DNA of 64,000 nucleotides from Sabellastarte sp. h YS-2021 (Eukaryota; Annelida; Polychaeta; Sabellida; Sabellidae). The position numbers were made by a program, and so were the translations under genes. The stretch spans positions 16,778,496 through 16,842,495 of the forward strand of contig OZ024936.1 in the NCBI GenBank assembly GCA_964017235.1, read 5' to 3'. Every line of letters starts with the position of its first letter. Within the stretch, counting starts at the first letter, position 1. This document shows positions 11,801 through 23,532 of this stretch, piece by piece. Under the pieces are notes generated by a model. That model saw only the letters and a list, made by a program, of their open reading frames with translations, searched no databases and was not told where the DNA came from.

Positions 11801-14800
11801 TGTGGTTATATGATAAGCTTGGACTTCGCTAAGTCACCCTTTGTGAAATCCATTTAAGTCCAGGACTTAACAAAGACAAAAGACTCAGATTTAAGTCCCG
11901 GACTTAGCCTAAGTCTGAGACCCTTTGTGAAACCGGCCCCAGGAAAGTTGCCAGTATCTTGCAAATTGTTTATAAAACATCCAACGTTTAATATCCTCTG
12001 CTTATTTAATGGCAAGAATGGGCTATCAAGAACCCAACACAAATTTGACTATCTCCATTAATTAGACATAAGGACAAAGGTGCCCCTCCCAGATCAGTGA
12101 CAATAGCACAACTCACCCATTAACCCCTGGCTTGTGAATCTGAACCTCAGCTCAGCCCTTTAGCCAGAAAGTTGGTATGTGACTAACTAGTATGCAGTGC
12201 TTTCATCTGCCATTTTAAACTACTTCAAGTGATACAACCTATAAACTGTGTAAAAAGTGAGATGAAACCCCAAAATACCAAAATATCAAAAACAAATGAA
12301 ATCCGTGACAACAGTTAATCTTCTATTTGCAGATTGCGTGCTCTAACATCAGGTATGGCATGGGAGTCACAAAGGAAGTAGGCATGGTAAGTGACTTTTA
12401 GAGTGGTCTGCTACTAGATGTACGGATCGAAAGCTCTATATGTACACTGTGGGGCCACAGTGGCAGAGTGGTAACACTCTTGCCTCCCACCTCTGAGATC
12501 GGAGTTCTGTTCCCGGCCCAACCTCAAGTGGGAAAGTTGGTAGTTGCTTGCCGTTGGTCGACAGTTTACAGTACAGAACCTTGACCAACTGTGTGTACTG
12601 GTTTTCTCTGACCATAAAACTACCCATCATGATATGACCTGTACAGTGTTGAAAGTGATGTAAAACCCCAAATAAATAAATAAATATATCCAGACTGTAT
12701 ATTTTTTTCAAAAATCAAAGATTGTGTTTTGGGTCCCGTTCAGCATACTCAACAATGGGGTCACATTGGGACTATTATTATTATTAACATAGGAAGAATT
12801 TAAAATATGAAAGAGACAGATTTTAAGGCGTCACACATGACTAGAGTAGATAATGCATAACCAACAATGAACTCACTAGGTACCGAATGTGGGTGACTAG
12901 AAATGGTACCAAGTACAAACAAATGTGAATAACGCATTTACCACTGAGGTGTTACAATACCCAGTATGGGTGACAAATGACACAGTGAGTCAGTACCATG
13001 AGTCAGTGAGACGTCAGTTTAAATTTGATTGGGTCTGCGTAGAATAACAGGACAATTTTCCTGGAAACGTGAGGAATAGGATACCTAAAACTAGTTAAGG
13101 TAGATGCCAATTACCTCAGCGGGACCCTGAAGTGGCCATGCGACCAAAACCCACAAAGACGTGACAGGCTGTGAGATTAGATGCCAAACTTGCTAATCAA
13201 AAAGTCACTGCAAATATCTATATATTTTAACTCAATGTGAAGTATTTCTTATATTATGCACGATGTTATTATTAGGCAGGCATTCCCTAGCTCATTGATG
13301 TTTCTAATGGTCCGTAAAATAGTATTTTTACATAGGCTCTTTCATTATCCGCCCGCTATTTTGGGATTCTTTTAATATATGTTTGGTAAAAGAATGCTTC
13401 TTGTAAGTTTGTCTACAAATAGGTTTGCTCCCACTTAAAATGTTCAAAGTGCCATATCTCCCTTATTATTCGATGGATTTTGATCAAATAAAAAGAAGAA
13501 TAAGCAGCTTGCAAAAATCTTTACATTGGTATGTAGAATGTATAAGTACTTTAAGGTCATTTTAAAATATTTTCAAAAGCAATAAATCGGGAAAAAATAT
13601 TTACTAAAAATAAACATATGATATTATTTATGCTATATTAGATGAACAATAATGACAAATGTAGATATAGTAATAATTGTATTAATGTGATTTTGCACGG
13701 GCATTATAGGTTTTTACAGGCACTTCATGCCTAACAGCCTTTGGGATGTAATGATTCAAGGCGTGCCTGTAAAAATCTATAATGCCCTACAAAGTCACAT
13801 TATTGTACTATTAATGTTCTACAAATCAACATTCTATAGGCTACGTTACACAGTACTTTATAGTTACACTCTGTACTGTACACTTAACATTCTAAACTAT
13901 ACCATACTCTTATACCTATACCCTATGTTATTATCTATCCCGAATCTAATAAGTTATACGTACACTTGCTGCTGCATATTTTACACATCTATACTATACC
14001 TCACACTTAATACTCTGTACCAACCCATACTCTTTACTATACCTTAAACTGAATACTCTATACTTAAACTCTATACTACACACTAGATATTCTTGCGATA
14101 AGCTATTCTGTTAGATATTGAAATATGTTACTCTACAGTACCATATTCTACACTAAATACTCTATACTATACCATACTCTACACATAAGCTCTGTACACT
14201 ATAAACTGAGTACTCTGTATTATGCTTTTTTCTATACTTTTTCAAAATTTATACATAAACAAACTCAACGTTGGGGTTTTACATCCAGTTCAACAGCCAG
14301 GGCCAAGGTCCACAGCATTGCCACTTGTCGGAGGCAAACCCACACAGAGACGACAGCCTGTGGTTAGAGGCCAAACCTGCTAACCAGTATTCTTTAGATC
14401 AACTTGCACATGTGGCAGTCACAATATCACCTCAGCTATTGCACTCAATGTCAAACCTTGATTTTGGCTTTGTTTGCTATTCTCTACACTGAATACTCTA
14501 TATACTTTATGCTGAGTACCCTACACTGAACCCCTCCTTGGGGGCCACGGTGGCAGAGTGGTAACACTCTCGCCTCCCACCTCTGAGGCCGGGGTTCGGT
14601 TCCCGGCATGGCCTCATGTGGGAAAGCTGGTAGTTACTTGCCGTTGATTGGCAGGTTACAGTACAGAACCCTGACGAACTGTATGTACTGGTTTCCTCTA
14701 CCCTTCCAACTACCCATCGTGATATGACCTGTACAGTGTTGAAAGCGACGTAAAACCCCAAATAAATAAATAAATACACTGAACCCTATGTACTATATGC

Positions 14801-17800
14801 AGGACTTTGCTAACCTGGGTGCTGAGAACGTGTGTGTGATGACAGACAAGAACCTCTCCAAACTGCCCGTGATGACCACTGTAGTGGACGCCCTCACCAA
14901 AGCCAGGGTCAACTTCCAGGTGTTTGATGATGTCAGGATTGAACCCACGGATGATAGGTTTGTAGGCAAAATTGTCATTTGTATCTGACTGAATCTCCAC
15001 CTCTAATATATATATATACTTAACAAGATTCAAGCATTGCTTTTAATACATTTGTATTGGTCTTAGGCCAAGGTGGGAAGTATATACATTGAAAAAAGTT
15101 GTTATTGTGCAGAAAGCTACTAACCTTATTATCAAGGTCAATGCCAAGATTAAAATAAACTTTAATTTTAGTCCTCTTGACTGAATTTATTGTACAGAGG
15201 CTATTATATCTGGTGTATGTGTCGCATGTATCCATCTAACTCCATAGTCTCAATGAAACCTGAAGTTGACCCATTATATTTTGCCTGTTATTAATATTAA
15301 CATATATTTCTCCCACCTTTATACCACTTCTACTGCTCTGTGTATGACTGTATCTGTAACTATTAAAAGTTTCTAGTCAAGTACCTACTTAATTCAATTC
15401 TACTTTGATAGACCTCAATGGCCAAGTAGTCAACTAAGGTGAAGGTCAAAGTTGGAGTTGTACTTGCAGTTCAACAACCAATGACTATAAGTGAAACAGT
15501 ATTATAAATGTATTATAAATAGCATTTGTGAATGATTTGGCTTTATGTTATACAGAGAATAAAAGTTGCTATTGGTTACATGTTTATCAGCAGCAATATA
15601 AATGAATGAAACTATTGTCAGTATCAAGGAATCCATTGACTTCTGTAAGAAGCATGACTTCGATGCATATCTAGCTGTGGGTGGAGGTTCTGTCATGGAC
15701 ACCTGTAAGGCTGCCAACCTGTATGCCTCAAAACCTGACTCAGAATTCTTGGACTTCATCAATGCACCCATTGGTAAACAGCTCCCAGTGCTGCATCCAC
15801 TTAAACCTTTGATAGCAGGTAAGAGAAGATATATTGGATACAGTGTACTAATAATAATACTTGAAACATGGACTGAGACAGTTGCTTGTCAATATGGAGT
15901 AAATTTTATTCAAGATTGACAAATGCACTGCTGAACTCTTTATAAACTAGATACAGTCTAGTCAGTTTGCAGAGAATGTTGCTAACTGTAATATTATTGG
16001 ATGTACAACTGGCTTTTCATTCATTGTGGTGTTGGGAACTTAATCACACTGATCATACAGATGTTCTTGTCCGTTTTTAAGCCTGTTCAGAAACCTTTGT
16101 GAGTTGACATTTCTGTCTGGAGTAGTCACGGCCAATCTTTTCAGTAGCAAGTTACATATGAGTTATCTTTATGGTGGTAAAACTACAACTTGGAAATCCA
16201 GATACTGTGTTCTCTCACCAAATATAGCCCAGTTTGTCAGTTCTGAAGGAATTTGAGGGAAAGGCTGTCTGGATAAACAATGAGGGTTGTCTAGTTTGAT
16301 ATTTCAAGAAGTATAAACTAGTATCAATGTGTAGTCACTGAGTTTTCTATCATTTATTTCAAGTATTGTTTTTGTCATTACCAGCAATTATGAGACTATT
16401 TTAAAAACAAAAGCTATTATACCCTTTGTGTTTTAGTTCCTACCACAGCTGGGACAGGAAGTGAAACTACGGGTACTACTGTGTTTGACTACAAACCCCT
16501 GCAGTCCAAAACAGGTATACATAGACTTGCATATTGTCATTGCTGTATCATTTACAAATTATGTTTTTTTAAATTTATTGTACTAACTAGGTATGCTTTA
16601 ATTGCTAAGCTTTCATTTTCCATTCACAGGCATTTCATACCGGCAACTGGTCCCTCTTCTGGGAATCATTGATCCCCTCAATGTCATGACCATGCCCAAC
16701 AGAGTGGCTGTCTACACTGGATTTGATGTGTTCTGGTAAGTCAGTGACTTTATCCCCTTGGAAATATGCACCAAACGTAGTTGTAATCTTAGACCCTTGT
16801 ATAGGTCCCCTCAACTCTCCCTCTCAACATAAAGTAATGTATTACAAGCTGGATATTTTGGATTATAATGCTGTTATGCTTACGGCTGAGAAATAAGTCT
16901 TATAACTGAAAAGACCAATTTTATACACTGACTGTCATAGTTCAAGAAGATAATATGCTATTTCTACAACTCGGACAAGCAAGATAGATCAGGGGACAAG
17001 TTAAAACCTACCTTCTTACAGGATGAGAGGAAGGACCCATTGTTATGGAAATATTAGTCAAGTCATAGCAAGAATTGACCAGCTGACGAGGTTGTGTATC
17101 TAATAAAGATAAGTCGCATGACTAAAAAGACAAGTGTTTATGCTAGTTAAGACCGACAAGATGAATTAAAGTAATCTGGACAAAGATGCTCACTAATAAA
17201 GGATTAAATATATTTAAAATGAGATGGAAGAGAACATTTCTACTCATAATTTTCACAAATGACAGGATTATGCCCATAACTTCATAATCGGGTCGATTGT
17301 TACAGTCCCACCTAATAGTGGAACAGGGGTGTTAATAATGTCTTTCATGTATAGGTTATATCAAGTCAGAAAGTACTAGCCACTTTTACAAAGACACAGC
17401 TTTGTAAAGCATCAGGCCTCAGGAAACAGATGGCTTATTTAATATTGCATAAATGGCATTTCAGTTTCATCTTGTTATAAGCATAGCACATAAGCTAAAA
17501 TTAATGGGACGGTTTGTTATTTTCAGTCATGCCTTGGAATCTTTTACTGCTCTCCCTTACACAGAGAGAGTACCATGTCCTGAAGACCCCAAGATGAGAC
17601 CAGCTTATCAAGGATCTAACCCAATCAGTGATGTGTGGTCAAAACACGCACTGAGAGTGATCAGCAAGTACTTCAGGAGGTATGGTTCTAGGTGTGATCA
17701 CTAAGTACTTGAAGTTGTCTGAACATCAACGTGATGAGATTATCGCTGAAAACCGCAGACCATCAAAATTCAAAATGGTAGGATGAAAGATAGAATCCAA

Positions 17801-20800
17801 AAATCATTAAAAAGTGCGTCCAGGGGTAATACCCTCAAAGTGATGAGACTCAATTACTACTACCTGACTTCCCTGAAACTATCCATTCTGATATTACTCA
17901 TAAAATGTACTTGGAACAAGATTTCATCTAAATAAATCTAATAAGAAACATAAAATATGGTGATACCTTTAAACACCACTTGAACATTTACAAGCAACAT
18001 TTATTTGCTTCTGTCTGTTCCTACTTTTCTGTATTTTACCAAAAGTTAGTCTAAATGCTTCCATGACTGCAAACCAGAGAAGATTTCATGGTTTTGTATG
18101 ACTAAACTATGTCTTTGTATAGAAGTTGCAAAGGATTATTTCTATACTAAAGATAGTTTGATATGTATTATTTATTTTGACAAAGTGTGTTTAACTAAGA
18201 TCTGTGTTTGTATATCCACCAGATCCATACAAAACCCAGACGACTTAGAGGCGCGATCTGAGATGCATCTGGCCAGTGTATTTGCTGGGATTGGGTTTGG
18301 TAATTCTGGAGCACATCTCTGGTGAGAATTTCTGCAAAAAAAATTAATATCCAGCAAAACCAAGCTAAAATAATAGACTCTTTTGCAATCAAAACATTTG
18401 TATTCAAATATTGGGAAATGGAACAGCTATGCATAAGGTAACAGTGAGATAGAATTACTACAATACATAATTCAAGCCACTGGCCTATGTTAATAAAGCA
18501 TACATGTATTATTATATGTCTTTCCCTGTAAATGAGGTATAACAGTATTTAACTGTACATCTACACTGAATGCCAAAGGTCAATGGTCAAAAATTGGGTT
18601 TAATGCATATTGTCATAAGGTGGATTGAAACCTATAACAGCAGAAACAAGAGTCAAGTAAGTACATCAAAATAATTAGTATAGAAGTAGCTTTGGTAATA
18701 TGGGAATTTTTTAAGTGGTTCATCAAGAGCATAAAAGTGTTCTTAAAGTTACTGTACATGCCAATAACCCTGCTTTCATCTGTTCCACATTGTAAATTGA
18801 ACTTACTTCGTCCTATTGCATATTAAACCTTTTATTGAAACATTTCACTCGTTCAGTACAACATGCATTTACTACTTTCTTGCAGTCATGGAATGTCATA
18901 TCCTGTATCTGGTCTTGTAAAAAGTCTTGGCTATGTGTCACGAGATTATGACCAAAACCAACCACTGGCGGTGAGTATTGACAAATTAAAATAGATAAAT
19001 CTCCCAAACAGTTTAACATCAAATGTTTGTACTCCACAACTTTACATATTTTCAGTCTGTGTCAAAATATTTTGAAACTAAAAAGTAGAGAAAGGAATGT
19101 TGTTAATAAAAGTTGTCATATGACCTATAAATTTCCAGTTATTCTATATAATTTTATTATTTGTAATCATTATAAAACACTATGTCTTTTAATATTTCAT
19201 CTAAATAAAGTCATATTGATGTTATATTGCAATAATGAATCAAATGTTTTGTTATTATTAATCACCCCAGCCACATGGCCTCAGTGTGGTCCTCACGGCC
19301 CCTGCAGTGTTCAACTTCACCCACCCAATGTGTCCAGACAGGCATTTAGAAGCTGCAGAATTACTAGGTTAGAATCAGACCAGTTCAATGTTTGCATCCT
19401 TCAGAAATAACGTAAATAGTAGTATTTGTGTTCATTGAAAATGATTTTAATCTGCCATTTCTTAACATAATATTTGTATTCCATGAAGAGAGTTTTTCTG
19501 AAGCAATAAACTATATTTATGGTATTGTTATGTATGGGTATAATATTGTTTCAAACACACTCAAAATGTTCTGTCAAGAAAAGCACTTACAGTAAAACTT
19601 TGTTCATTAAAGCATAATACAATAATTTTGGAATTTTTAAAATCCTTATGGAGTTTTTAATGTGCATATTCATCTGGTTCGAATTAGTAATAATTGATAT
19701 CTTGCTTTAAAATCTTGGGCTATCTAGTTACACTGTTACACACATCTCTCTTCTAAGGAGATACACAAAATAGCATTGTTCCAATCCATTATATTTATAT
19801 CATTGTCCAATCTGGTTTCTTTAGGGACACTTAACATAACTAGCAGGACTTAAAGACTTTAATACTTAAAGAGAAGTTGTATATATATAAAACATCACAT
19901 GGTAATAAAGTATAAAGCATTAAAGGCATTAAATAATAGGTTTTGTGACACTGTTTTCTCTTAGGCGCTGATATCAGTAACGCCAAACAAGCAGATGCTG
20001 GTAAGATTCTGGCGGATGTGATCAAGCAGTACATGTATGACCTGCAAGTAGATGATGGACTCAAAGCTCTAGGCTTTACATCGGAACACATCCCTGCCCT
20101 GGTGAAAGGTACACTGCCTCAAGTAAGTCATTAGAATATTAAAACATGCATGACTCCAAGTAAGTTAGTACATTGCAAAATATAAGCCAAGTTACTTATT
20201 GGACCGGATTTTTATATAGGTTACACGTATATTCCCAAATTCAAGACAAATCTTGTATCGCAACCATTTGATAAGTATCTTGATTCATTCAAAACAATTT
20301 TAATTCTAATTGGACTTTTGTAGCATTTAATCTCTCCTTAATGAAAGGGGACTCAAATACCCAATTAACACTACAGGCGTTATCCCTCATTTCGTGAAAT
20401 GTCCCTGCCCTTCAACTACTGTCCAAGGTTCGTCCAAGGCAAACTTGTGACAAAGAAGCAATGTCCATCACCTTGTGCATTCTACAGAAGTTATAAAATA
20501 TTTTTATAAATTCTGTGAGCATGTGCAGATGAGTGGAAGCATGCACAGATGAATGTCTTGCTCTGGTAACTGAAGGTGTATATAAGGTTGTGACTTGGTC
20601 ATCTTTTGGTGTAACACGACGACATAACGTGAGTGGAGGTAAATGGACATTACGCTACTGTGTCGCAAGATTGCATCTGAACCTTGGGTGGCAGTTGAAG
20701 GACAGGGACGTTTCGCCAAATGTCTAAAACCACAAATTATGCTACCTGTAGTTTGAATGATACACAAAATCTCGGAAGGTATGTGTTGTCTTTGAAGGCA

Positions 20801-21289
20801 GTTCTGCTGCCAAGTAAAAACTTCTAATGGTGGGACGTATTGCCTGTAGTGTGAATCGGGCAAAAGGAACAACAGCACCAAGATGTATCAAGACATCTGT
20901 TGACAGTTGATTTTTCACTCTGTGATACTGTGACATACACTTCTAACCTATCACCTTTTTCATTACTTCACTCCCTGTTTAGACTTTATGCTGGAAAATT
21001 TACAATTGTCTTATTTTGGATGACTCACTATCCACCCAGTGGGTAACTTTATGCTCCTTTTGTTCTCCTTAAAGTTTTAGAAATGGTGCTACACTCATCA
21101 AGCAAATCAATGAAGTGATCCAAAACTTTAAAAAAATGACATTCATGCTTGAGAATGAAATGGAATGTGTTCAAATTATGTTGTTACCTTTCTGTGTTCT
21201 AGCATCGGTTGATCAAATTGGCTCCACGACCCCAAAGCGAAGAAGATTTGGCAGCTCTTTTCGACAAATCTATGACTGTGTTCAGCTGA
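8821..21289 (+). CDS. ADHFE1: ADHFE1 / hydroxyacid-oxoacid transhydrogenase, complete downstream copy, 14 coding exons
   Basis: Coding exons: 8821-8873, 9940-9974, 11187-11242, 12333-12386, 14803-14957, 15622-15818, 16437-16514, 16630-16735, 17527-17679, 18223-18321, 18886-18970, 19271-19367, 19965-20122, 21203-21289. All introns are GT-AG and the joined frame (1413 nt) gives 470 residues, close to the usual family length of about 467. The N-terminus is Arg-containing and acid-poor, fitting a mitochondrial presequence. NAD-binding GGGS is at about residues 139-142. Probable Fe ligands are Asp242 and His246 (GFDVFCHALES), His330 (CHGMSYP) and His359 (PHGLSV), by analogy with the iron-ADH fold. 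The enzyme family catalyses cofactor-independent hydride exchange between gamma-hydroxybutyrate and 2-oxoglutarate. The exon 6 start at 15622 is set by alignment ([11 protein letters not shown]); an ATG at 15602 is preceded by an in-frame stop and is not the exon start. Poly(A) signals follow at 21397-21406 and 21622-21627. Confidence 0.93.
8893..9099 (-). mobile_element. SINE-1 copy inserted at the exon 1 donor of ADHFE1
   Basis: tRNA-derived SINE in reverse orientation, 5'-truncated inside the tRNA-like head. It is bounded by a perfect 14-bp target-site duplication TAATGTCAACTTGT at 8879-8892 and 9100-9113. The left duplication starts at intron position +6 of ADHFE1 intron 1 (donor GTGAGTA at 8874). 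Confidence 0.92.
10240..10470 (+). mobile_element. SINE-1 copy in ADHFE1 intron 2
   Basis: Diverged head (GGTACAGTGACACATTGGTA), intact body and AAATAAATAT tail. Confidence 0.78.
10511..11031 (+). mobile_element. Foldback element FB-1 (CAAAGG family) in ADHFE1 intron 2
   Basis: About 520 bp. Ends resemble CAGGGGYCGATTTCACAAA in inverted orientation and sub-terminal runs of AAGTCT/AGACTT fold back. The middle has AACTTCCCAAAGACTACTTT and GAAGTGGAGGAAAGTTTATG. No coding sequence; non-autonomous. Confidence 0.7.
11395..11942 (-). mobile_element. Foldback element FB-1 in ADHFE1 intron 3, inverted relative to the intron 2 copy
   Basis: Starts CAGGGGTCGATTTCACAAAA and ends TTTGTGAAACCGGCCCCAGG. 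The middle is the reverse complement of the copy at 10511-11031 (CACCTCCCTAAATTATTCTT, CCACTGTGGTTATATGATAA). Confidence 0.75.
12450..12690 (+). mobile_element. SINE-1 copy in ADHFE1 intron 4
   Basis: GGGGCCACAGTGGCAGAGTG head, B-box-like region, body and (AAAT)n tail. No convincing target-site duplication. Confidence 0.85.
13143..13204 (-). mobile_element. SINE-2 fragment in ADHFE1 intron 4
   Basis: ACCAAAACCCACAAAGACG and TGAGATTAGATGCCAAACTT match the reverse head of SINE-2 only. Confidence 0.45.
13830..14533. repeat. Intronic minisatellite of CTCTATACTATAC type
   Basis: Degenerate 13-16 bp units rich in TACTCTATACTATACC run from about 13830 to 14235 and again 14480-14533 and 14775-14800, interrupted by a SINE-2 and a SINE-1. 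It extends almost to ADHFE1 exon 5. Confidence 0.72.
14268..14386 (-). mobile_element. SINE-2 copy, internally deleted, in ADHFE1 intron 4
   Basis: Reverse orientation; GTTGGGGTTTTACATCCAGT to CAAACCTGCTAACCA. Body shortened around the CAGGGCCAAGGTCC segment. It splits an intronic minisatellite. Confidence 0.7.
14534..14774 (+). mobile_element. SINE-1 copy just before ADHFE1 exon 5
   Basis: Full-length copy: A-box-like TGGCAGAGTGGTAACACTC, B-box-like GGTTCGGTTCCC, common body ending AAAACCCC and an (AAAT)n tail. Target-site duplication TACACTGAACCC at 14522-14533 and 14775-14786. The exon 5 acceptor is only 28 bp beyond the SINE end. Confidence 0.93.
20298..20355 (-). mobile_element. LINE 3' tail fragment in last intron of ADHFE1
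   Basis: AATTCTAATTGGACTTTT and the following TTTAATCTC...CCTTAATGAAA match the tails near 555-610 and 37395-37440. No coding remnant is attached; a foldback element begins directly after it. Confidence 0.5.
20367..20864 (+). mobile_element. CACACTAC-TIR element in last intron of ADHFE1
   Basis: AACACTACAGGCGTTATCCC start, GTTGAAGGACAGGGACGTTT internal match, CCTGTAGTGTGAATCGGGCA end. Confidence 0.65.
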
Positions 21290-21396
21290 ACACATTCTGT
21301 ACAGAAGATCCCACATGCTGTTCATACAAATGTGATTAGTAGATTCATGTTATAGTTTTAGCAGCAACTCTGACTATTTCATTTTAGGGATGACAT

Positions 21397-21406
21397 AATA
21401 AATAAA
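21397..21406 (+). promoter_or_regulatory. Overlapping AATAAA poly(A) signals of ADHFE1
   Basis: Two overlapping AATAAA hexamers about 110 bp after the ADHFE1 stop codon. A third AATAAA lies at 21622-21627, so alternative 3' ends are possible. Which one is used cannot be told from sequence. Confidence 0.55.
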
Positions 21407-21639
21407 ATGAACCATATAGTTAAACTTGTGCAGTTAGAACTAGCATTATTCGTACCAACAATGATCATGTTTTGAATTTCCTATGCGTTGAGATTCCGCA
21501 AATCGTTACCAAAAGTATCTTGTATTATTGGCCAAACTAACTGAATGCACCAGGTAGTTCTTGCTTTAGTAGTTATTGTTTGGTCTTGTTGTAATTATTA
21601 TAACTAACATGTGTGAATGATAATAAAATGAATTTTAAT

Positions 21640-23530
21640 TATTGATATTTTTATTCTCTATATGTACAAAAGGCCAAAGGGCAATGATTTTTCCACCTTT
21701 TCACTGAAATAAATTCATTAAAAACATGTTTCCTGTGTTGTTGTCTTCTCACTGAAATATAATTAAAAGCTATTGTGGGCATATGTCTTGATTGGTAGCT
21801 TTTGTTCGCTATATATATATACATATATCTTCGCCAAAAAGGTATTATTTTCATGACCTTTGTTTGTTTGTTAGCAGGCTTATGGAAAGACTACTGGTTG
21901 GATGTTCCTATATATCAGAAGATGGGTCTTGGTCCAACTTAGATCCCTTAAATTTTGAGAGTAGTCTGGATCATCCATCTAAATGCAAAAAGTATTCCGG
22001 AATTTTCCATATATATGCACTGTCTGACTCTTGTTTTCAACATGTAAACAGAAGAAACCAGTGTCAAGAATATTCCCTTTTGTAAAATTATACCGGTATT
22101 TTAAGAATTCACTTCAATCAGGGTTAAGTATATCAACAGAGTTAACTTATTTAGCTTATAACATCTGCAGATATTATTATTTGAAATTGAAAAAAAACAA
22201 GGTCACATTCTTAAAGTCAGCATAATATTCTAAAGTAATCTAGCTAAAGCTCATGTATTTCACTTCATAAAGACATATCCTTGTTTTAAAGTTAACCTAT
22301 ACTTTGGGAATTTACTTAATTAAACTAAGGTTAATTAGATCAACAAAGGCATTTTGCTTGGTTTTTAATATCTGCATATATAAAGAACACAAACTGGTTA
22401 CACATGTTACTAAGAGCACTATGAGGTCTCAAGAAATGTCACTATAGCTGATATATTCATAGCTTGACACCTCTGTAATATGTGTTCATTAACAGTTTTC
22501 CTTTGATTAACTTGCAATCAATAAGTGACAACAAGCTTCAGAAATGGCCTGGAGGTATTATAATTTGCAATCTTAAAATGAGCCTTTCAGTTACATCTTG
22601 AGTCTTTCAGTTACATCTTCTTTTATCTCACAATTAGTGACACAGAAAACATGAAGAAATAGCCCACTATAGTTGTTTCAATTTTGCAAACCATTATGAA
22701 GCAATCCATTTGTGACAGTAATTCTGAAGTTATGATAGTTTTGTTTGTTTTCATTCTACAAATATATGCAATGGTGCTGAAACAGGTGTAGTGTTTTCTA
22801 GTGTGTCCATCAAGTGTCTACATCAGAGACACGTTACTAACATCTCATTAAAGATTCCCTTCATGTATCTGGACCACAGTCTATGCAGCTGAGAAATAGC
22901 AAATGAAAGGAAATCACTCTTGATCGAGTTGATTACCTGAATGTTTATTTTTTACTTCAACGTTTGCTGAAGAATGTTTTCTCTCGTGAGAATGTCCTGT
23001 TTTTATAAAGATAACCTTCCTGTTGAGACTAACATTACCCTGGGAATAAAAAACTCTTAATGTCTACAAACTTCCGAAGGTATGTCTCATTCTTTATATA
23101 AAGCCTGCAATATTAGAGAATATGTTTAGTCTGTTAATTTACAAACCACTAAATAACTTGCTCTTTTGTTTATATTATATATGAAAATATCAATGAAATG
23201 AGTTTTTATAGTAATGAATGTTTAAATTTTAAAATGATAATAATAGGATATCTATAAGATATTCAGTTTTATAGTGACCTATTTTGTATTTGTTTTTAAC
23301 CTATAAACATAAATCAACATTGGAGTATGAGGTACCTCACCCACAGTTAAATGTCTGTCAATCTACTCTTATTCAAAATATGCGGTGCAATAAAACTGAT
23401 GGGTTTACTATAGTTACATTTTACAAGGTACTTGCATTGGATTTTGGTAACTTGTTTGAGACAGTTTAAAAATGGATGAATATGTCAAAATTCCAGTTAT
23501 TTACATTATATTTTCTTTACTTGGGGACAC
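21640..23530. other. Region upstream of the His/Asp/Lys/Tyr protein gene
   Basis: AT-rich, low in repeats. A signal-peptide exon for the downstream gene should lie here or in a larger upstream intron, but I could not identify one. Several short ATG-to-GT possibilities exist (for example 23060-23079) without hydrophobic character or the right phase. Confidence 0.4.
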
Positions 23531-23532
23531 AG

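Noticed and set aside
13727-14047. 106-codon Tyr/Leu-rich open frame
   Set aside because: It is the translation of the CTCTATACTATAC minisatellite inside ADHFE1 intron 4.
14538-14610. tRNA gene (A- and B-box-like sequences)
   Set aside because: The same tRNA-like head recurs in more than ten copies, attached to a common body, AAAT tail and target-site duplications. These are SINEs; no complete cloverleaf was traced.
15602-15621. Start codon or exon start at ATG 15602
   Set aside because: An in-frame TAA directly precedes it, and the alignment with the transhydrogenase family fits only an acceptor at 15620-15621.
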